Source: Harmothoe impar | Taxonomy: Eukaryota > Annelida > Polychaeta > Phyllodocida > Polynoidae | NCBI GenBank assembly: GCA_947462335.1 | Contig: OX381704.1 | Span: forward strand, 22,088,442 to 22,152,441 | Length of the DNA: 64,000 nt | Reading direction: 5' to 3' | Part shown: piece after piece, positions 39,260-49,316 of the stretch | Layout of the letters: each line of letters opens with the position of its first letter | Numbering within the stretch: the stretch's first letter is position 1 | The notes under the pieces: model-generated | What the model was told of the DNA's origin: nothing | Database searches by the model: none | The model's input: the letters and a program-made list of their open reading frames with translations, nothing else | Position numbers and translations under genes: made by a program

Positions 39260-39393
39260 CACCCTCAGAAAAGTGAGAGTCATTGTCGCTAAAACTACCC
39301 TCACCTGAGGGTCAGGCAAAGTGAGAGTCATTGTCCCTAAAACTACTCTCACCTGAGGGCCAGGCGACAATGACTCTCACTTTTCGGTGTGTG
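39260..39393. mobile_element. 134-bp MITE with internal direct duplication
   Basis: TIR core GAAAAGTGAGAGTCATTGTC (left) and its inverse (right), flanked by TA. The left arm plus ACTCTCACCTGAGGG(T/C)CAGGC is present twice in direct orientation (about 39,270-39,317 and 39,318-39,364). It interrupts the array III block that begins at 39,170. Confidence 0.7.
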
Positions 39394-42300
39394 TATGTCA
39401 CCAGGCAACAGACAGGGGGCAGACAGCATAGGGATAGAATAAATTCTACGACTCAGCTGTATCAACTTCTAACAGGGTACCATGTCATATCCCCCATTTA
39501 TCAGATAGTAGATCTCGGCTTGAGCTAAATGCTCCATGGTATAGTTTGAGACAATATTAAGCCAATATGACAAATCTTGTATATATATTTCTATCATGAC
39601 AATCATCAATTAAAGTATAAGATAAAAGAGAAGTCTTATGTGAACATCTTTGTCAGATGAGGGATGTTTAAATATCCCTGGATACTTATTGGAAAGTTAT
39701 CATCTCAGACATTAACATGAACTAAATTATCTGATTTGTCTAATACAAATCAATGTCCTCAAACTGTGGAGATATCGGAGCTAGGTAGACATCTCCTGGG
39801 TGGGCTGACTATAGCTGTCTCCAGGGAGGCTGTTAGCACTTAGTACAGACATCTGTGGAATTTGGCTCTGTCAGACATGCCAAACTCAAATGCCACGAAT
39901 GTGTTTTTCTTAAATAAAAGGGAAATAGCATGGGCGAGGTGGGTGGGGGGGGGGGGAGAAAGCAAGAAATCGAACCCGGCAACAGCAAGTGCTAGGAAGC
40001 CGGGGAGAATAGAAGAATAGACCCACGAATAAGAGATAGGTTTCCTGTATTACTAACCAGACTGTCATTGATAGCCAGTGGTCACAGAAAACTCCCATCA
40101 TGGGTGAGTTCTGCAGTCTGCACTATCTCATGTGCTATACTAAGGTAGGTTTCATTATTGACTGTGTAATTCATTCTTTTATAGTATCATTTCATCCATA
40201 TTATGCCTTGCATATAAATTTGATCTCGTGTCATTTACTCAATAATTGTACATACGCTGTGCGTCATATGGATGAGAATTTTTTCATTGTGTACATTTCT
40301 CTGGTCAATAAATGATTATTAAAAGCTACAAAAAAATGTAGGGCTCTAAGCTTGGCAGTAAGTGCATGCAAAGGTGATGAAGTATTAAGACCTTGTCTTG
40401 AGTTGTGTCATGGTGGCCTCTGCACTCACCCTCCCTGAGATCAACTCTAGCAGCAGGAGAAAATTACAGGAAGGTGCAGCGTTAAATTCGACCCCCGGGA
40501 GAAGGACTTCCGGCCTTTTTTCCTCATTTGCGTTTGTTATGGTCTGAGGCAAGGGAGACAGGCTGGCAGCAGGTAGTGGGGGGATACTGTGAGTAAAATG
40601 CCTTCTCATGATGCAGTATGGAAATATAGTACGCACTATAATGACTATAGTTCCGACAGCTAATTTTCTGTCCTGTCTATATTAAATAGGATGAGTCATG
40701 TGAAGGATTTATTCAAGCTAACTAATGACCTGAGCAAAATAAAACCATCCATAATGATGACAGGGAGCCATGCATAAATCTATACAGGTAATTCGCCAAT
40801 CCAATGGTGAGATAAATCTTGCCTAAGAAGATAACAACTGAAAAAGTAATCTTGATAGACGATAACGCTGGTCAATAGTTATACTGTGATGCTCAGTGAC
40901 TCCATGGAAAAAGAGCTTTAACATTGTAAACACAGTCTTTCTACAAAATGTTGTTGAGCTAAACAAGACATTAAGGACCATGGCAGTCACTAACATCAGT
41001 CATTAACTATAAATAAGAGAAGGCCGGAAGGAAGGGGCCATAGGAGAGTGACTAAATGCACTAAGGAGTATTCTAAAGCCATGATGTTCAGAGATGCTCA
41101 GGTGGCATCCTTAGGACTTACCCAGATAAAACAGCTTATTTTGTATACGCCGGTCTGGCACGATTGCTGTCAACAGGGTTGGGTTTGGTGCATTTATGCA
41201 TCTACTAGTTCTACAGATTGACTGAATACACTGAGGAACGGCCGGAAAGCAACTGAGATGAAATTCACTTTGGTCCAGGTCACTGATAACAGGGATATCA
41301 ATGAAAGTTTTTGTTTTCTTCATTTTCTAAAAATATAACTATTATGTGTAAGTACTGATTCACCCAATATTTTATATTCTATGTATTAGCCTACTCCTGA
41401 ATTATATACAGGGCAAAGCATATTTCATTCTTATTTTAGGGTCACACAATATTGTTCTGATGATTATCTAGCATGACAATGCAAGGGAAACCCCACAGGT
41501 TTCATTATACATGATGACGTCTTGATGTTTTTATTGAACCGCTATCTGATATCACAGAATCTGAAGTTAAAAAGTGTTATTTCAAAGGCAAATAATAGGT
41601 TCTCAGTGTCTACACTATTATCAATAGCACTTATATCACTTATGTATTGAATTAGTCTAATAGTAAACCGATTGCTGGATTGAGAAGGTGAGAACTCACG
41701 TTTCCTTTCTGTTAACATTATTCAGGAGAATTTTTATTGCCGTTTCGTCACTTATTTCTATTGCATCTTTGAATTAAACTTAGCTACGGGTGTACGTTAA
41801 GAGGGTATGTGAGTTACATCAAACCAGATCCATGTTAAGAAAAGGAGTGCTGTTCATAGAAATAAGAGAGTGCAGAAAAGTAAAGAGAACTTACTCCCAA
41901 TTTGCATCCAGTTGTCTATTTGAAACATGATTTTATGAGTCTTGTTATGATCAATTTCATAGGTTGTCATGCAACAGTCAGATCACATAGTGAAATGATG
42001 AGATTGAAATTCATACCCAATAACTTGTCTTACACGCTATAGCCTCCTTTCATTACACAATGAAACACATTCAGTATTGTAAACAGCAATGGTTTCATAA
42101 ATTGTGTATAACAAAAGACAAATTCAGTAAGGCATGGGAGGAGGGAGAGGGAGTCTATAATGTGCACCACCAACAGCAGATTTATAGCGTTGTGTCCTGT
42201 TCTATGTTTTGTTCCTCATTGGGCTTGTGCAGCTTCAGACAATTGCAGTTCTATTTGCAGTGAGGCAGACACATTGACCTCTGTGCCCGATCAGAGTATT

Positions 42301-42400
42301 TCATCCTTGCGTTATTATCAGTGAGCCTGCCATGAACAACACCCATGTCAGAATGGAGAACTGGCAAGGCCCCTTAGTTCTCCTGCCCATTCTAACATCA

Positions 42401-43538
42401 CACACATTCATGGGCATAAGAGTCATGTACCTCTGCTTCCTCCAAGCATAATTACCCCACACATATTATCTTTATTTTTACACATTTTGACAATATGTCC
42501 CACCACCTGAGCTACATTCATTCATTGAGTGGTTTTGTGTAGGAGTCTATGTAATACTATATTAGCAGTATTCTTTTTGTGTTTCTCTATTTTCCTTCTT
42601 AGGTTTATCTGATCATTGACAGTGCCGACATGTGCATTCTCACAGCAGTAACGCTAACCTTTCATGCCCGGTTTACTAGCTTTTTTCTGGGAACATTGTG
42701 CATGAATGCAACCATGGCTAGCATATCACTTGATCTGCACTTATACATATATCACCACTGCCCTAGGTTGACACACTCCGGAAAGGTCATCAGGATGTAT
42801 TAATCGCCACATGCATCATGATGACCAAGGTCACAGGTAGGGAAGCTGACAAGGGTAACCCCCCCCCCCCCGAAAGAAAGACACTTCAAGATTTCAAACC
42901 AAATTTTTATCAAATTTTATTTTGCTGTCAATATCGAGAATCACTGCTGTCAGTATCAACTTCAATTCATTAAAAACATAGCTGTCAACACCTTGTACAC
43001 ATACCCTTGCACCCCTTGAACAACATGCTCTCCAAGCACATTCTGCCATCCGCACATGAGGTGAGGCTTCTGATTGATCCTTGGCGCTGGATACTTGAAA
43101 TGGGGCAAAGAAATATTTCTATAACCACTGTCCTGTTTCTATGCCGATGGCTTATAGGATTGGCCTAGAGTTGGGGTGCAGCTCATATTCGAGTTAGGCC
43201 TATATGCGAGAATTTACGGTAGTTGATTCATATCACACCAATACTGCGAATGTAATGCGTATCTGCATAAATCAACTACTATATGGCCCATCTATTTCAA
43301 TGAACAGCCATGTTTGTATTATTACTAAACGAACCAGCTGTTCACATTAGTAGATCTGTAATACAGCGGGCTCATATGAATATTTAAACTCAAGTATACT
43401 ACTGGGCATCCCTATAGTGCATAGATACCCTGCGGCTATGCTTATCAAAGTCAATGACTTTTGCGGTACCTCCTCATGAGGACCAGGATGTTAGATAAGT
43501 AATGAAGTAATGCTCCAGGATATGATATGAAGACAGTA
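42401..43538. other. Host DNA left of the 9-kb element
   Basis: Contains a weakly similar relative of the CCCTTTAAGG MITE (about 42,625-42,846: TGCATGAATGCAACCATGGCTAGC, ATGCATCATGATGACC) and a C-run at about 42,860. No gene seen. Confidence 0.35.
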
Positions 43539-43544
43539 GTAAGG
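43539..43544. repeat. Target-site duplication, left copy (GTAAGG)
   Basis: Six bases directly outside the left TIR, identical to the six bases outside the right TIR. Six-base duplications are typical of retroviral-type integrases as carried by Polintons. Confidence 0.85.
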
Positions 43545-43957
43545 AGTAGTATAGTATGTATCGGAACGGGACTATAGTTAAGTACTGTTTATTACTCAAT
43601 CGACATGCAGCCAATCAGAGGCCTCCATTTGGTCACGTGACCGGAAGTGACCTACTTAGGGGATTAGTGGTGCATTCTGGGTAACCCTGCAGCCAATCAG
43701 AGGCCACCATTTGGTCACGTGACCGGAAGTGACCTACTTAGGGGATTAGTGGTGCATTCTGGGTAACCTACTGACCTACTTAGGGGACCGGAAGTGACGT
43801 CATATGACCTAATTTAGGATCACATGACCGGAAGTGACCTGATGAGTCACGTGAGCGGAAGTGACGTCACATGACCTAATGGCCGACCGGAAGTGAGTGA
43901 CCTCATTGAGGATCACGTGACCGGAAGTGACTTGATTGATCACGTGAGCGGAAGAAG
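43545..43957 (+). repeat. Left terminal inverted repeat
   Basis: Begins AGTAGTATAGTATG and matches the reverse complement of 52,187-52,607. The outermost 128 bp differ at one base (43,602 region, CGACATG against CGACCTG); the inner part is more diverged. It carries a tandemly repeated module of about 82 bp (43,607 and 43,689) with a CCAAT box, followed by repeated units of the type TCACGTGACCGGAAGTGAC that combine an E-box palindrome with an ETS-type CCGGAAGT site, plus CRE-like TGACGTCA sites. The pol gene ends pointing toward this repeat, so the motifs are not an obvious promoter for it. Confidence 0.9.
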
Positions 43958-44091
43958 AAGTTTTTTGTTTAGGAAGTGAGGGTCTTTAGGATCACGTGAC
44001 TGGAAGCGACGTCGTCACATGAGTGACGCTTTAAGAGACTGCGCGACTTACTAGTAAAAGAAGACGTATGAAAATAAAAACACAACAATAT

Positions 44092-44111
44092 TTTATTTTA
44101 TTTTTTTTATT
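44092..44111 (-). terminator. Polyadenylation signals of the PolB gene
   Basis: Two AATAAA hexamers on the minus strand (at 44,106-44,111 and 44,092-44,097), 67-86 nt after the stop codon, in an A/T-rich stretch between the gene and the left TIR. Confidence 0.5.
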
Positions 44112-44177
44112 TCTTTTTTTTCAATCTTGATAAACACTCTATTTTTGAAAAGATGCACACGCTTATTTTTTTTTTTT

Positions 44178-47102
44178 TCATATCTCTAAAGGACTCGTTG
44201 TCACACCGTCAGAATGCACGCGACGCTTATAATACAAGTAGCGCACGCCGTCTTTCTCTATGGTGTAGGTGACCATTTTGTTTCGCACCACTTTGAAGTT
44301 TCTATTTACAGCAATGAGAGTTTTTCGTTGGCGAAGAACATCCAAGAAGTCGTCTGGTTCCTGAGGGTTTTGTTTCTTCTGTACGCCTTTTGCACTCCAT
44401 TTTTTGGATTTTCTTTCACCGGTGTCGCTGACTCGATCGTAGCAAATGTAAGTCTTAGGGTTGAGACTTAGGATCCCGTCACCTTCCCACTCCGCTTTCA
44501 TAAGCCCCGAAGTTCTCAGATCGTGAAGGTACCGTCTCTCACAACATCCGCCGGGCGGCGGACACCATTCTCGCACTCTTTCCGTTTTTGTCTTCACGAA
44601 AAGCTCTAAGTGATCGTCGCACACCGCTGTCGGAAGCCACTTTCGTTTCTCTCTGAAGTACGTCTCTCTCAGGCGAGGTTTGACTAGGTCATCCAACGTG
44701 TCACCGCTGAGAGCCATGTAAAGACTGTCGGTGTCCATTTGACAAAGGGCATAATCGCGCCGATCGACGAATCTATCCAAGAAGTCGTATGTGAACTCTA
44801 ACATTTTCAACTTCGCGTACTGGTATACCATGAACCCTATTTGAATAGGGAGGTTGTTGTTGACTGTTTTCGGTTGTAGTTCGACTTCAAACAGATCGGA
44901 ACTCAACTCGGACGCCTTTTTGAAGCGCCACGAATTGGCCAATAGTTCGAACTTCCGACTGTCAGTGTATCTCACCGCCGTGTGTTTTTCTTTGTTGCAG
45001 ATTGTTTTACCGTACGTAGCGTTTCCCATTAACTTGTAACAGTCTGACAGAATTTTCTCGTTCTCGTTCACGTCGCCACGTCTTCGCGCCGCCGTTACTT
45101 CGTCCGCGAAACCGGCAAAGGAGCGTTTAGGTAGGTATTCTACCACCAGCTGCACTTTGGTGACTATCAAACCGTGCTCTAAATACCACTTGAGAAGCGG
45201 CGTTCCCAAGAGAATATTTTTTCCGTGGTAACTCCCTATCAGACATCTCTGAGGCGTGTTCAACAGCTTTTCTTCCTGCGCAAAGTCTGACATGTGAGGT
45301 CCTATGTCCGATTTTGAAACGGTCGCGTTCTTGAAAACGGGGGTCATTTCTTCGAAGTAGTCTCGTAGGTGAGGCGGCGTAGTGATGTCCACTTGAACTA
45401 AACCGAACATTTTCTCCTCTTTCACAGCGGAAAGGATGTCGCTCTCGCTCATCGCGTTTCGAGACACTTTCAAAGCGTCAACCTTCCAGCGTTGTTGGGA
45501 GGCCTTGACCCGCTCATCTCGACGCTTCATCTCTCGCCATTCGCACTCCCACACGACGACCAGCTTGTGACCTAGCGCTTTCAAGTAAGCGCTTACTCTG
45601 GTCGTTCTGTCGCGTCTCTCCTCTCTCAGTGAAGCGCACTGATATCGGTGCGACGGTATGCACTCGTGAGCGTGGAACCAACACCCGTGAAACTGGAAAA
45701 CCGTATTAGAGGCCGCGTGAAACCCGTCCACGCGAATTCTCCGACAGCCTACAACCATCTCGCCGCCGTTCAAAGCGTGGCGCAGTTTCACGTCGCGGTC
45801 GTGCTCTACGAAGCGTAACCACTCCAAAGCGCTGTGAGAGTTTCTTTGCCTAATTTCGGGCTTGAACTCGGTCTCGGGCCGTCTCACCGCGTAATAGCCC
45901 GTGCAGTGCGCTTCGCTCATGCAGCGCAAGTACAGAGAGTTAGCGTCTAGTCCTAGGATGTGTTGGCACGGTCTCGCTTCTTCGCCGTACTTGTGCTCCC
46001 TTATCCGCGTGGTGCCCTTCTCGTGAAATCTATGGAAGATGATGGAAGGACCGCCGACTAGATTTTCTTTGATCAGAGCGTGGAGGACGGCGTCGAACTG
46101 GGGGAACGTTGTGAACGCGTCTTCTAGGTTTTGGAAGAGGAACCGTAAAGTCAAACCGGCGAGAGAAACTCCGTCTTTCAACATGTCAATGCCGCGATCT
46201 TGGAAAAATTTAGCGTGATTTTTCAGAGCTTCTATGAAAGGTTTGACGTCTTTGTTGTTGTAGTGGATCAAGTAGTCTTCCATAGTTTGCATCTTCTCGT
46301 CGGACCAAACTTTCTGACATGCGGCGTAGTCGGATTCGGACATTTTGACGCCCGTCAGCTCGCTGTCGAAAGCCGATCTCGGTGGCAGCGTTCTGTTTGC
46401 CAGTTTCCTGGTAGACGTCATCCATTCGTAAGGAAAGTGACCTTTCTCTTCGTTCCTGGTGAAAGCTCGCAAATAGGTCGCGTAGTTGTAACCGGGTGCC
46501 AAATAGTTGACTACGTCCAAGAAAACCGTGTGCTGTGTGTAAACCGCCAAGTATTGATTGCTTCTCTTTATGACGCTGAATTCTTGGTTTCTTCGGTCTC
46601 CTGAGGCGAAGAACGAGTGAAGGCGTATTTTGATCAGGTTCAAGTCGTAACGCCCCGAGTTGAAGCCCACGACTGGAGCTTGACGGATGTATCTCAGAAG
46701 ACGCTTCTTCAGTTGAACTAACGGGTGTCTGGTCTGAGCCGCAGCGAAGCCGCCTGGAGAAGGGGTGAACGTCGCCTCCTCCAGCAGGAGAGCTTCACCT
46801 ATCGCCGCATCTAACTTCGCTAAGGTCGGTCGGTAAAGTTCTAGCACAGCTTCCCCGATGACTTTGGCGTTCTCGTTTATGTGATTTAAAACTCGGTCCA
46901 ACAAGGGGTCGGAATCTGCGTCGGATTCTCTGACGAAGCAGACGGGCCCCTCCCACCCCGGAAAGTCGGATGCGACGCTAGCCGACAAAGGGACGTGATC
47001 CCACAGCAGGGACACGTGTTCCGTCGACGGTTCTTTGCACGGTCTGAAGAAAGCCTCGAAATCGAAGGCGATCTTGTAAGGGTAGATTCCGGTATCTGTA
47101 CG
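44178..47102 (-). CDS. Protein-primed family B DNA polymerase, exonuclease and polymerase part
   Basis: Replicates the linear element from protein-capped ends, as in adenoviruses and Polintons (family knowledge). All catalytic motifs are visible. Exo I (FDFE) lies just upstream of the GTG codon at 47,015. Numbering residues from that GTG: Exo II FNSGRYD (118-124), Exo III YNNKD (252-256), motif A LDANSLYL (356-363), motif B KLMGNATYG (661-669), motif C DTDS (761-764) and a late KG-type segment SAKGVQKK (874-881). Between A and B is the insert with VDGF, FHGCWFHAHEC and WECEW (about 429-493), a nuclease-like or metal-binding segment common in this PolB group. The GTG is not the real start, because the frame is open upstream to 47,102 where a TGA closes it. 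The missing N-terminus is in another frame (46,886-47,944), so the gene is split by a frameshift. The stop at 44,178 is followed by AATAAA sites. Motif A has Leu where Pro is usual. Confidence 0.92.
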   Translation of the reverse strand, partial: RTDTGIYPYKIAFDFEAFFRPCKEPSTEHVSLLWDHVPLSASVASDFPGWEGPVCFVRESDADSDPLLDRVLNHINENAKVIGEAVLELYRPTLAKLDAAIGEALLLEEATFTPSPGGFAAAQTRHPLVQLKKRLLRYIRQAPVVGFNSGRYDLNLIKIRLHSFFASGDRRNQEFSVIKRSNQYLAVYTQHTVFLDVVNYLAPGYNYATYLRAFTRNEEKGHFPYEWMTSTRKLANRTLPPRSAFDSELTGVKMSESDYAACQKVWSDEKMQTMEDYLIHYNNKDVKPFIEALKNHAKFFQDRGIDMLKDGVSLAGLTLRFLFQNLEDAFTTFPQFDAVLHALIKENLVGGPSIIFHRFHEKGTTRIREHKYGEEARPCQHILGLDANSLYLRCMSEAHCTGYYAVRRPETEFKPEIRQRNSHSALEWLRFVEHDRDVKLRHALNGGEMVVGCRRIRVDGFHAASNTVFQFHGCWFHAHECIPSHRYQCASLREERRDRTTRVSAYLKALGHKLVVVWECEWREMKRRDERVKASQQRWKVDALKVSRNAMSESDILSAVKEEKMFGLVQVDITTPPHLRDYFEEMTPVFKNATVSKSDIGPHMSDFAQEEKLLNTPQRCLIGSYHGKNILLGTPLLKWYLEHGLIVTKVQLVVEYLPKRSFAGFADEVTAARRRGDVNENEKILSDCYKLMGNATYGKTICNKEKHTAVRYTDSRKFELLANSWRFKKASELSSDLFEVELQPKTVNNNLPIQIGFMVYQYAKLKMLEFTYDFLDRFVDRRDYALCQMDTDSLYMALSGDTLDDLVKPRLRETYFREKRKWLPTAVCDDHLELFVKTKTERVREWCPPPGGCCERRYLHDLRTSGLMKAEWEGDGILSLNPKTYICYDRVSDTGERKSKKWSAKGVQKKQNPQEPDDFLDVLRQRKTLIAVNRNFKVVRNKMVTYTIEKDGVRYLYYKRRVHSDGVTTSPLEI

Positions 47103-47944
47103 TCAAACAAGTTCTCTAACGCGGGTAAGTCGCGGATGTTCAGAAAGGATTCAGGTGTGGCAGCGGGACAGAACTGACGTAACAAATCTGAAGCGCGCTT
47201 GCTGGTGTTGTATAAGTGAAAGGAAATGCAGCGGAAGATGCAGAGGTTGTCCTTGTTGGGAAAATCTAACACGCCGCTTCTCTTTCCAACTCGACCGGCC
47301 TGAGTGATCCTACCGCCTATGGGGAATTCCCCCGGTCCCATGTAAACGCAAATGTTCAAATTGGTAGGAAAAAGAACGTGCCACTTGGTGTCAGCGTCGC
47401 AAAGTTTCCGTACTTCCTCGCAAGCGACGGTGTTTTCCATCTTTGAGAGGAGCTCTTCCAAAGTTTCTGAATTAGTTATAGTAGGGAGCGGTTGTATGAG
47501 AGTTGCGTTGTTCTGGGAGGCGTGAAAGTAGCGCAGTTTGCTCTTGTCTTCTCTGTGTTGTAAGAGTAAGCCTACCGAGAAACCCACTTTGTATCTGAAT
47601 CTTTGTGTCAAGTGAATGCGACGCATAGTATCTACAGCGTCACTCAACTCGCCGGTTGGTAGCCTGAAGTTTGTTACACTCACGCGAGTCCCGTGCATCC
47701 TGACGCCCGTTTGTATCGCAGGCCAATTCGCCGTGAACGTTTCCTCCCCGTTCGGTACAGCACATATGCGCGGAGGGACGGTCACCCCGTCCAGAGATTC
47801 GCGTCGACAGGCGATCTTTCGGCAAGCGCCTTCGCCGCATAGAGGGCAAAACTTAGGTACTACTCTACAATTTTCTACGTGTCTCTCGTGGTTGTACGGT
47901 CTTTTAAACATTTTGAAACACTTTTCGCATACGTACTGTGTCAT
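46886..47944 (-). CDS. N-terminal part of the PolB gene, zinc finger and OTU-like segment
   Basis: I chose the ATG at 47,944; an in-frame GTG twelve bases upstream is not a plausible eukaryotic start. The protein begins with a C2H2/C2HC-type zinc finger (CEKCF, then HERH and C within the first 26 residues) and a second cysteine cluster (CPLCGEGAC). Around residue 230-247 is DNLCIFRCISFH, which resembles the N-terminal block of invertebrate Polinton-type polymerases and loosely the DGNCLFR motif of OTU cysteine proteases. Similarity to the polymerase family stops at about 47,093, where the reading continues in a different frame 44,178-47,102. The 60-odd codons after that point, down to 46,886, overlap the Exo I region and are out of frame, so they are probably not a real protein. 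It may also contain or flank the terminal-protein function, for which no other candidate is visible. Confidence 0.75.
   Translation of the reverse strand: MTQYVCEKCFKMFKRPYNHERHVENCRVVPKFCPLCGEGACRKIACRRESLDGVTVPPRICAVPNGEETFTANWPAIQTGVRMHGTRVSVTNFRLPTGELSDAVDTMRRIHLTQRFRYKVGFSVGLLLQHREDKSKLRYFHASQNNATLIQPLPTITNSETLEELLSKMENTVACEEVRKLCDADTKWHVLFPTNLNICVYMGPGEFPIGGRITQAGRVGKRSGVLDFPNKDNLCIFRCISFHLYNTSKRASDLLRQFCPAATPESFLNIRDLPALENLFDVQIPESTLTRSPSISRLSSDRAKNRRRNTCPCCGITSLCRLASHPTFRGGRGPSASSENPTQIPTPCWTEF
47075..47104 (-). other. Frameshift junction splitting the PolB gene
   Basis: Upstream of about 47,093 the family pattern is in one frame; by 47,075 (start of the segment leading to the FDFE motif) it is in another. 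The downstream frame is closed by TGA just above 47,102, so the break lies in about 30 nt. No slippery heptamer is evident, and 30 nt is too short for an intron. An inactivating indel or an assembly error is most likely. Confidence 0.7.
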
Positions 47945-47977
47945 GTTTTTTTTCACTCAGTTACCAACTACTTAGCC

Positions 47978-48119
47978 GTCTAACTATCTATCTATCTATC
48001 AATCTATCTGTCTATCTATCTATCTATTTATCTTTCTGTCTGCTGTCTGTGTATCCGTCTGTCTGTCTCATACAGCGTACGTCAAACGCTGTGTGTGTGT
48101 GTGTGTGTGTGCGCGCGTG
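47978..48119. repeat. Microsatellites between the PolB and PC4-like genes
   Basis: Imperfect (TCTA)n / (TCTG)n from about 47,978 to 48,070, then (GT)n(GC)n at 48,091-48,118. They fill most of the 190-nt gap between the two minus-strand genes. No TATA box is obvious here, so PolB may be transcribed together with the upstream gene. Confidence 0.75.
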
Positions 48120-48134
48120 AGCGTTGAGCGTCTC

Positions 48135-49276
48135 TCATTCCGAATCTATGCCGAGATATTTCAGAATGATCTCTGTTTTGTCATCCAACTCTTTGAGCGC
48201 TCTGGCGGACAGCGTCACTCCCTGCTGTGTGGGTTTTTTGTCAGGACCTTCGTACTTGCGCACGTGGACGAGGTTCTTACCGCTGTAGTAGCTCACAGCT
48301 GCGTACACTTCGCCCTCCTCATCCAGCACTGCGAACCAGGGGGTGTGATTAGGTTTTCCTTGCGCGGCCGCTGTGTCGCGTATGCGCACCACTGCGCGGA
48401 TATCGGCGATGCGTGCTATTAGCTCGCGCAGCGCGTCGGCCGTGAAGTGCACTCGCTTGCTTCTGGTCAGAGACGCCTCTTTCACCTGGCCGTCTTTTGT
48501 GTAGCGCGGCCTCCTAGACAGTCTAGCCACGTCCTCCCAGATCTCCAGCGTCAAAGCTCCGTCTAAGCAGAACTCTAACCCGAGAAGACGGGAGAAGGTT
48601 TTCTCTGCTTCTTCTCGTCCATCTCGTTCTTTTTCTTGTATTTTTCTCTTCTTACTAGGCCTTGTTGTTCTGGAACTCACCTTAGAACGTTTCACACCCG
48701 CAGGATGAGTAACACCATCAGCGTGAGCTGAATCAGCAGCAGAACCGATAGCAGGAGCAGCGTCAGCGCTGGTGGTATCCGAGGCCTCGTTGTTGGAACA
48801 GCGCAGCCACACGCCGTCGGTGCTGAGTGTAGCGGTAGAAGATGAAGCGCCGCCGCCCTCGTAAGGTGGCGGTGAGGGCAGTCGCCACGGACCGGACGGG
48901 ACGCTACTAGTGGAGGAAGTGAGGTCGAAAGGTCGAAGAGGGAAGCCGAAAAACGTACCGCCCACCCCTTTCCCTTCGGGTTGTTCGTACGCCTCGTCGT
49001 CAGCGTCGTTCTCTGTCTCACCCTGTTGCTGCTGCTCCTCCTCCTCCTCCTCTATTTCTCGGTTTAGGGGCTGAGTGTCCGAATAGCTGTCACTCTCAGC
49101 GCGAGCGGCGTCGAGGGCGTCGGTCGATGTAGTGGTGGAGGAGAGGGGCTGTGCAACGTGCGGCAGGTCATCAAAGTCATCAACAGTAGTGGGGAGGTAA
49201 AAACCCGGTTGCCAGTACTGCGCTGTGCCAGGAGCGTTGTCGTCAGTAGTAGTAGCGGTAGCAGCAGGTGCAGCAG

Positions 49277-49316
<40 letters not shown>

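Larger units (their letters stand above)
28600..42400. repeat. Array III: at least three diverged tandem units of about 4-5 kb
   Basis: Non-coding blocks recur in order. GTTATGTTAGAC/CAGCC block: 30,050, 34,245 and 38,232. GCTGACATCAGC..TTTTGCCTCAGC block: 30,360 and 34,813. GATGTGATA(A/G)GTCTA block: 30,773, 35,192 and 38,888. GGTAG(G)CAGACATCT block: 30,921, 35,345, 39,060 and 39,783. CCAGTGGTCACAG block: 28,763, 31,208 and 40,076. Block of GGAGAAATTACAGGAAGG type: 29,110, 31,590, 39,177 and 40,457. GTGAGGCAGACAC block: 32,839 and 42,258. GGTCTCATGTGTTTAATTTT block: 33,609 and 37,624. TTTCATA(A/G)G.TGTCATGCAACAG block: 36,617 and 41,956. Some blocks appear extra times, so there are nested partial duplications. 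No gene is preserved in any unit. Confidence 0.75.

Noticed and set aside
39960..39990. TCGAACCCGG as a possible tRNA T-arm
   Set aside because: No acceptor or anticodon arms around it, and the same position in sister array copies lacks the motif.
46995..47015. GTG at 47,015 as the start of the 945-codon polymerase frame
   Set aside because: An animal gene would not start here; the frame is open upstream and includes the essential Exo I motif.
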